The notes below the pieces were generated by a model. It was not told the DNA's origin, searched no databases, and saw only the letters and a list, made by a program, of their open reading frames with translations. Position numbers and translations under genes: made by a program. A stretch of DNA of 64,000 nucleotides, taken from NCBI GenBank assembly GCA_034509735.1, contig JACGWO010000012.1:930001-994000 (forward strand), given 5' to 3'. This DNA is from Sesamum alatum. Its lineage: Eukaryota > Streptophyta > Magnoliopsida > Lamiales > Pedaliaceae. This document shows positions 57,304 to 64,000 of this stretch, one piece after another (the first letter of the stretch is position 1; each line of letters opens with the position of its first letter).

Positions 57304-58845
57304 ATGGCAAGAAACAATATGGCTCCCTCCCGCCGGAAGATTTCTTGGATTTTGGTGGCTCCGCCAGCCCTCAAGCCCACCTCCGAGCATGAACTCACCC
57401 CATATCACATCCCTCTTGAGCCAAGATGTTCTAAGAGGAATATCTCTCACATCCCGTCGGCGAACTCGCAGGTGACTGTTCAACTTCCACCACCGCTTGT
57501 TAGGGTTTTTGAAGCCAACCCTTTGGTTGCTGAACATGGTGTCTCTTCACCTTCTTTGGGGGTTGTTGGAGGGCCTTTTCACCTCCACTCCACATGCTGA
57601 AAACGTTCATAAAACAAGCCCACATTCGCCGGCTGTTTGCTCCCTCCCCGCGCCACCGAACATGGAATCTCCTCATCCGTCTTTGAGTGTTAGACCAGCT
57701 GTGCCTCCTTCATATCTGGATGCGCTTAGGTGCTGATCCAACAACCTTAAGCAAAGGAACTCTCCGTTGCAGCCGAATAAGACTAACGGTCCACCTTGGC
57801 CGCCATCGGAAATCAGCCTTCGGCTTTTGATTCAGCTCTTAACTCATCTTCAATCAACACACATGCTGAAGCTAAAGGTATTCATGACTCTCCTTCCGCT
57901 TTCATGCAAGATTCGCCCATCACTTTGGCTGCAAAAAGTGCTCCGGCTGCCCCGGATGTAAAACCTGGTTCTCCAATTGCTCCGGGCCTTCGTATTGATC
58001 CATCTAAAGATTTTGATCCGGCTGCGCCGTTCTTGCCTTATTTCACCTCCTAAATTGAATATTCCGAGAGTTCTGAATGTGTCTTTGGGGTTGAATGCTT
58101 GTAATGATGCTTTCGTTACCTCTTGTGAATAATCGAAAAGAAGTCCTTGCGGTTTATTCCACCGGAACTCCAAAACGGAGAAGTGATTGTTAGGCCCTCC
58201 CTTGACATGATAAAAAATGGTTCTAAACAGTGGGAAACTACGGCGGTTGGATATCTACTTGGTCGCAAACCCCCTTTCTTTCCCTTCCGGGACTTCATTC
58301 ACGCAAATTGGCCCGGTATCAAAGAAGTTACAGCCACCACCACTGGTTTCTTCTTCTTCACATTTGAAAACGCTTCGGCTATGGATGAGATTATTGAAAG
58401 CGGTCCTAGGCTCTTCCAAGGAAAACTCATTGTTCTTCAAAGATGGGAACCGGGAATGGTCTTAAGAAAGCAAAGCCACACCCAAGTCCCTGTTTGGATC
58501 CGCATTTGGCACCTCCCTGTTGAACTATGGACAGATGAGGGTTTGAGCACCATTGCTAGCAGTATTGGCAAACCACTTTACATCGATGCTATCACAAAGG
58601 CATGCACGAGACTGGATTTCGCTCGTGTATGCGTTATGCTTGATTACTCCTCTACTCTTCCCAAGCACATTATCATCATGATCCCTTCAGAGGACGGATC
58701 GGAATCCCCATGCCGAATTGATATTGAATATGAATGGATCCCTCCTAAATGTCGAACATGTTGCTCCCTCGGCCATTCGGCCAAGGCTTGTCCTTCACTG
58801 AAGAAGCCGACAAAACAACCGTCCACTATCTACATTCCGAAATAA
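57304..58845 (+). pseudogene. LINE-2 ORF1
   Basis: The ATG at 57304 is followed by ALKPTSEHELTPYH (as in LINE-1), then several frame changes (57600, 57740, 58050, 58140). The frame 58147-58845 (232 residues) holds the domain core intact: EVIVRPSLDMIKNG, GFFFFTFENASAMDEIIESG, WHLPVELWTDEGLS and the knuckle CRTCCSLGHSAKAC. It stops at TAA 58843-58845, about 300 bases before the family stop. The tail to 59155 (EHPVAPP, SPGPNRRSPP-like) is in other frames. The role is RNA binding in the LINE ribonucleoprotein. Confidence 0.85.
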
Positions 58846-59151
58846 GCCCCTCCTCGGACCACAACTTTCGAGAATGCTCTGGTGAGCACCATTCCAGAAC
58901 AGACACTTCAGGAACACCCGGTTGCCCCCCCAACCCTCGGGCCTCATTTCCCGTGGATTCTTCGACTTGCAATCTTGCGCATTCCCTAGCACCTTCTGAT
59001 CGCCCCATCGGGCTTCCGCCGACGGCTTTGCTCCTCCCCCAGATGGGAACATTGAGTGCATCCCCACTTTTGATGCTCTCGGTGAGCTGCCTCTTGATGC
59101 TGATTTGACCTCTCCGGGCCCTAACAGACGCAGCCCGCCGCAAGGTTACAA

Positions 59152-60134
59152 ATGATTAGAGCATCCGCTTGGAATGGGAGGGGGGTCTTAATTGCCAAGA
59201 CCACCAACAAGTTGTTGCTTCACTTGTCCATGAATTTCGGCTCCACCTTATTGGTCTCCTTGAAACACGGGTCTCCCACACCAATATTAATTGAATAAAG
59301 GTACGCTTACTCCCCAACTGGAGCTAGTTTATTGACTATTCTGGGCCCGGTAACCGTTTATGCATTGCGTGGAATAATTCTGAACTTGATATTGATGTTG
59401 TTGAATCTGGGTCCTAATTTGTGGATTGCCGTGTCACCATGCGTTGCTCGCATGATTTTCGCTTATTACCTTCGCTTACGGTGCAAATGATTCTATCGCT
59501 CGCCGTGATCTCTGGTCTAAACTGTATGAACTCTCTCTATCTGTTGTTGCTTTTCCTTGGCTTGTCCTTGGTGATTTCAATATTATTGTTGACTTTGAGT
59601 GAAGTCTGTGGTGTTTCGGGGGATATTCGAATGGGTATGGAGGAATTTAGCAACGCATCTGTTGCTGTGGTTTATTACATCTTCCCACCTCTGGAGCGCA
59701 CTTCGCTTGGCATAATTGTAGTGACGGGGCTTGCAGCCTTTTGAAGCGCCTTGGCCGTGCTTTGGCTAATGATGAATGGATTTCCAAATGGCCTGGATCA
59801 TCTATTTTCTGCGGCACTCCCTGGACTTCTGACCATTCTCCTCTTGTTCTTTAGGGACATGCTCCTTCCCCCCCGTCTACCATGTTTCGATTTGACAACT
59901 TCCTTACAGCTTGTCATGGTTTTCTCTTGAAAGTTGGTAAGACTTGGGCTGCTCCTATTCACGGGAGTTCTTTGTACTCAGTCACGAGGAAACTTAAGCT
60001 CCTATAGCCTATTTTCCGTCGTATGAGGAAGGAAAAGGGTGACTTATCGGCCAATGTCAAAATGGCTACGGAATTTTTATCTATTGTGCAAACTCACTTG
60101 ATCCGACTTCGTCATCAGCCTCTCCTTCTGCAGA
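59152..60134 (+). pseudogene. LINE-2 ORF2 endonuclease region
   Basis: The ORF2 ATG (59152) overlaps the ORF1 TGA as ATGA. It begins MIRASAWNGRG, the start of an apurinic-type endonuclease domain, but a frameshift follows within about 15 codons. LLETRVSHTNIN (59250-59290) gives the catalytic ETR motif in another frame. WNNSELDIDVVESGS and LERTSLG-like pieces continue, with repeated stops. The endonuclease nicks target DNA for target-primed reverse transcription; here it is unusable. Confidence 0.78.
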
Positions 60135-61500
60135 TTGAGCGCCTGTGCAAAATCCTTGTTGCTCATGCTACCTTTCTGGAATTGGAAATGCTTAAACAAA
60201 GATAAAAAAATGCTTTGGCTTAAAGGGGCTGATGATTGCTCGAAATTATTCTTCTGGAAAATGGATACAAGACGTTCAGCGCTTCGCATCTTCCAAATCC
60301 ACAATGATGACGGGGCTCTTCTCACTTCCCCGAATGAGGTGCAGTCTGAATTCGTGAGCTCTTATGAGCACCTCCTCGGGGGCCCTAGAAGACGATCCAC
60401 CGTCTCACTGAGCTACTTGGTACCTTTCCACCGCTATTCTATCCCCGCTGAGTTAAGCTCTGGAATGACCCGACCGGTTACACACGGGGATATCAAATCG
60501 GCTCTTTTTGACATCCCGAAAGATAAATCTCTGGGTCTTGATGGCTACTCATCTGCTTTCTTCAAAGCTGCTTGGCCCATTATTGGAGATGAATTTGTTG
60601 CTGCTATTCGGGAATTCTTCCTCTCCGGTAGAATTCTTAAGCAAATCAATGCCACCATCATCACACTTGTTCCAAAAGTTCAACTCCCGAGGTTTGTGAA
60701 TGACTTTCATCTAATCTCTTGTTGTAATATGCTCTACAAGGTCATCGCTAAGATCATTGCTCAGCGCATCAAACCATTCCTTGAGCATATTATCAGCCCG
60801 TCACAAAACGCCTTTGTTCCAGGAAGAAGAATTTTGGACAACATCCTTCTTGCTCAAGAGCTCTTCAGCGGGTACAACCGGAAAAGTGGTCCTCCTAGAG
60901 TCGCTCTTAAGGTTGACCTTCAGAAAGCTTTTGACTCTCTTGAGTGGGACTTCATTCTTGCAGTCCTTAGGCTATTCCAGTTCCCGGACATCCTCATTGG
61001 ATGGATTGAGGAATGCATTTCCACCACTTCATTCTCCATTTGCCTGAACGGTGAACCCCACGGATTTTTTTCAAGGTAGTAGGGGACTTCGACAGGGAGA
61101 TCCGCTTTCTCCCTACCTCTTTGTCTTATGCATGGAAGTCTTTCATCTCCAGCTCGAAAAATCTATTGCATAAAGACACTTTGCATTTCACCCGCAATGC
61201 AAAGAACTGGGCCTCTTCTGTCTCTCCTTTGCTGACGACCTTATCCTCTTTTGCCGTGCGGAAGCCCCCTCGAACCAAATTTTCAATGACGCCCTGGAAT
61301 GGTTATCTCTTGCCTCGGGCGTTCAGGTCAACCGTGACAAAAGTCAATTGATCCTCTCTAAGTCAGTTGAGCCCCTGCGCCAGGACCTCAAGGTTTTCAA
61401 GCTGGTGTTCTCCCTCTCAAGTATCTTGGTCTCCCCCTATTGCACTCCTGCCTCACTTCACATAATTGTCAACCTTTGCTCCAAATGATTGATAAGCGTA
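60135..61500 (+). pseudogene. LINE-2 ORF2 reverse transcriptase
   Basis: The frame 60135-61079 carries DKSLGLDGYSSAFFKAAW, VPKVQLPRFVNDFHLISCCN, NAFVPGRRILDNILLAQEL and KVDLQKAFDSLEWDFI with the first catalytic Asp. A stop at 61077-61079 comes just before [13 protein letters not shown], which continues in the next frame with the active site FADDLILF at 61228-61251. Spacing and the FADD box are those of L1-clade non-LTR RT. The substitution in the usual SPGPDG-type motif (SLGLDG) is also seen. Confidence 0.9.
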
Positions 61501-62601
61501 TCGCGGGCTAGGCGGGTATCCCCCTCTCTTTTGCAGGAAGAGTTCAACTCATCAAATCGGTCCTCTCTTCTCTTCACACCTATTGGAGCTCGGCCTTCTT
61601 CCTCTCGAAAGGAGTTATTAAACTTATTGAGAAGAAATTCCGCAAATTCCTCTGGCAAGGGCATTCTGATCGAGGTTATGCAAAAGTCGCTTGGGAACAA
61701 GTGTGTCGGCCAAAAAATGAGGGAGGTCTTGGAATTAGACCTATTGCTCCCTTAAATCAATCCCTAATGATCCGGCATTATGGGATGTTCTTTAGCGCTC
61801 CCCCCGCTCAATTTGGGCTCAATGGATGTGGCAATTTCGGCTTCGGAAAGCAACTATTTGGACTATCTCCCCGACTATTGGGTCTTGGAGTTGGCGCAAA
61901 ATGATTCGGCTTCGTCACTTCCTGTTGATTGGGGTTCGTTTTGAGATTGGCTTGGACCCTCAATTCCAACTTTGGCAGGACCCGTGGCACCCTCTGGGTG
62001 TCCTCATTCATCTGTTTCCTCGGGGACCCGCTATCACCGGCATCCCTCTTGATGCATCTTTGGGGTCTGTCATCTGATCGGGGCAATGGAACTGGTCTAT
62101 CACAAATTTCGAACTTCTTGATATCTCGGCATCTCTCCAACCGATCTCCTCTGGACCCTCTCGGATACTTTGGAGCTCCCATTGTGGTACCCTCTCTAAC
62201 TCGGACGCTCTGAGCATCTTCCAACCCCCTGGACCGAAGGTGGAGTGGTCCTCCTTATTCCATGGCCCTTTCCGCATTCATCGAAATCTTTTCATTCTAT
62301 GGCTCGCTATTAGAGAACGTCTCTCTACCATGGATAAGCCTTAGTGCCCACCGGATTCTTGGGAGTGCGTCCTCTGTAATTCTGGAATGGCTGAGAGCTA
62401 CTCCCACCTCTTCTTTGAATGCACTTTCTCTCGGAGATGCCTTTCCCTTCATAGACAGCGTACCAAGCTTCAATGGCCTCACTCTTCGTGGATTTCAGGC
62501 ATCTGATGGGCCTCCATTCGATGGCATGGTAAACATATCATTACCGCAGCATACCGTGCCACTCTTGCCTCGCTTGTTTATCACATCTGGCGTGAGTGTA
62601 A
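61501..62601 (+). pseudogene. LINE-2 ORF2 C-terminal region (zf-RVT-like)
   Basis: The thumb-side piece is seen around 61530-61760 (AGRVQLIKSVLSS-like and a KVAWEQVCRPKNEGGLG reading). Pieces to 62230 are broken by frameshifts. At 62340-62425 a Cys/His zinc-binding segment reads CVLCNSGMAESYSHLFFEC, the zf-RVT signature of plant LINE ORF2. It ends at IWRECNA (62600) against satellite. No RNase H domain is visible before truncation. Confidence 0.8.
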
Positions 62602-63690
62602 TGCTTGTACCTTTGCGCAACGACAAACTCCTTTAAACAAGTTTAGACACTAATGCATTTTTATCTTTGCCATATCGAAGGATTGGAGAACCTTCATAAT
62701 CAATCGTACGTCCGGATACATGCCTAATACTCAACACAATCGTAGGAAACACCTTGTCCTGGACTCAGCTTTGTACCTTTGCGCAACGACAAACCCCTTT
62801 AAACAAGTTTAGACACTAATGCACTTTTATCTTGGCCATTTCGAGGGCTTGGAGAACCTTCATAATCAATCGTACGCCCGGATACATGCCTAATACTCAA
62901 CATAATCATAGTAAACACCTTGTGCTCTCAGTCTTTATCATTGACTAACATATGACTCATTTTTGCCTATAAATATATTCGTATTGACTCTAATAATCAA
63001 TATTAAAGCCACTCTTCGATTATATGACTAGGACTCTATCCTATTCAACATAAAAATGCACTAGGACTACATCTAGAACACTGTTTTACGCCATGGACTC
63101 AGCTTTATACCTTTGTGCAATGACAAACTCCTTTAAACAAGTTTAGACACTAATGCACTTTTATCTTTGCCATATTGAGGACTTGGAGAACTTTCATAAT
63201 CAATCGTACGTCCGGATACATGCCTAATACTCAACACAATCATAGGAAACACCTTGTGCTTTTAGTCTTTATCATTGACTAATAGATAACTCATTTTTTG
63301 CTATAAATATATTCATATCTACTCTAATAATCAATATTGAAGTCACTCTTCGATTATATGACTAGAACTCCATCTTATTCAACATAAAAATGCACTAGTA
63401 CTACATCTAAAACACTCTTTTGAGCCATGGACTCAATTTTGTACCTTTGCACAACGTCAAACTCCTATAAACAAATTTAGACACTTATTCCCTTTTATCT
63501 TTGCCATATCGAGGGCTTGGTTAACCTTCGTAATCAATCGTACGTCCGGATACATGCCTAATACTCAACACAGTCTAGGAAACACCTTTTGTTTTAGTCC
63601 TTACCGTTGACTGATAGATGACTCATTTCTGGCTTCAAACATATTCGTATTGAATCTAATAATCAATATTAAAGCCACTCTTCAATTATA
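62602..63690 (+). repeat. Satellite array, segment 8 (~3.3 monomers)
   Basis: Resumes at GCTTGTACCTTTGCGC, the same monomer position at which segment 7 stopped, so almost no satellite was lost across 52831-62601. One monomer is shortened at 62757-62760 by about 170 bp. It ends at ATTATACGA before an unrelated insert. Confidence 0.93.
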
Positions 63691-63912
63691 CGAGATTCCT
63701 CTCTACGATCGGAATAGGACGGCGCCAGAACTCCTTGACTCCTCAAGATGTCAGCTTCAAGCTTCTTCTTCGAATAAGCTCAATGACGGCTCGACCCCAT
63801 CCTTGGCCTCAAGGAGTGGTGAGCAGCACAAAACTTCTTTCAATCAAATGGCATAACAAGGGGCTTTCCTTTGTTAGAAATCCACAGACAACATTCTAGA
63901 ACTTCCAAAATC
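63691..63912. other. Short unidentified insert in satellite
   Basis: About 220 bp with higher GC than the satellite. It replaces about 20 bases of monomer between ATTATACGA and CTTATTTAACATAAAAATG. The frame 63650-63856 has no recognised motif. No terminal inverted repeats or TSD are evident. It could be a filler from break repair or a fragment of a gene or element. Confidence 0.5.
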
Positions 63913-64000
63913 TTATTTAACATAAAAATGCACTAGGACTACATCTAGAACACTGTTTCAAGCCATGGATTCAGTTTTGTACCCTTGCACAATGACAAAC
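63913..64000 (+). repeat. Satellite, segment 9 (continues beyond window)
   Basis: Part of a monomer from about the CATAAAAATGCACTAGG landmark through GCCATGGATTCAG to the window end. Confidence 0.9.

Larger units (their letters stand above)
57277..62601 (+). mobile_element. L1-type LINE, second copy (LINE-2), 3'-truncated
   Basis: Same family as LINE-1: shared ORF1 N-terminus, DUF4283-like domain, CCHC knuckle and ATGA junction. It keeps ORF2, with endonuclease, RT and C-terminal zinc-binding region, which LINE-1 lacks. The 5' UTR is not recognisable and the left edge is uncertain. The right end stops inside the ORF2 C-terminus (IWRECNA) and passes into satellite at GCTTGTACC, with no 3' UTR or poly(A), so the 3' end was lost by recombination. 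ORF1 and ORF2 both carry multiple frameshifts. Confidence 0.88.

Noticed and set aside
63650..63856. 68-codon frame spanning satellite and insert
   Set aside because: It crosses an insertion boundary, and half of it is satellite sequence.

Overview
The window comes from the nuclear genome of a flowering plant, probably a eudicot. The evidence is plant-type Ty1/copia and Ty3/gypsy retrotransposons with initiator-methionine tRNA primer sites, a plant L1-type LINE with a DUF4283-like ORF1, an endogenous caulimovirid, and an AT-rich satellite. I found no host protein gene, tRNA, rRNA or CRISPR array. Every recognisable coding region belongs to a mobile or viral element and all are broken. The species cannot be named from the sequence.

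The backbone is one direct satellite array with a ~330-335 bp monomer, all in one orientation, cut into nine pieces by insertions: 3963-4426, 7342-10224, 19646-24479, 34608-40550, 48409-50559, 51990-52144, 52493-52830, 62602-63690 and 63913-64000. Monomers fall into diverged classes and form a higher-order repeat: diagnostic variants recur 4,324 bp (13 monomers) apart on both sides of a young insertion.

Layout: (1) 1-3962, Ty3/gypsy pol remnant, + strand, continuing into an LTR, a PBS and a second element's leader. (2) 4427-7341, LINE with 11-bp target-site duplication (TSD), ORF1 and 3' UTR but almost no ORF2. (3) 10225-19645, copia-1 on the minus strand, one LTR internally deleted and the other truncated. 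(4) 24480-34607, copia-2 on the plus strand, complete LTRs about 0.5% diverged and a perfect 5-bp TSD, but a dead coding body. (5) 40551-48408, an almost complete copy of a florendovirus-like endogenous pararetrovirus, running from PBS to PBS with terminal redundancy. (6) 50560-51989, a non-autonomous Mutator-like element with ~400-bp inverted repeats and a 9-bp TSD. (7) 52145-52492, a LINE 3' tail, minus strand. (8) 52831-57276, decayed LTR-retroelement-like DNA with local tandem, direct and inverted duplications. (9) 57277-62601, a second copy of the same LINE family, with ORF1 and ORF2 but no 3' end. (10) 63691-63912, a short unidentified insert.

The two copia elements are relatives that share a GC-rich block in the untranslated leader. 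The two LINEs share an ATGA stop/start overlap between ORF1 and ORF2, and the pararetrovirus uses the same arrangement between its polyprotein and ORF2. The whole reads as heterochromatin. A (peri)centromeric origin is suggested, not proven, by the higher-order satellite and by gypsy termini resembling the CRM lineage.
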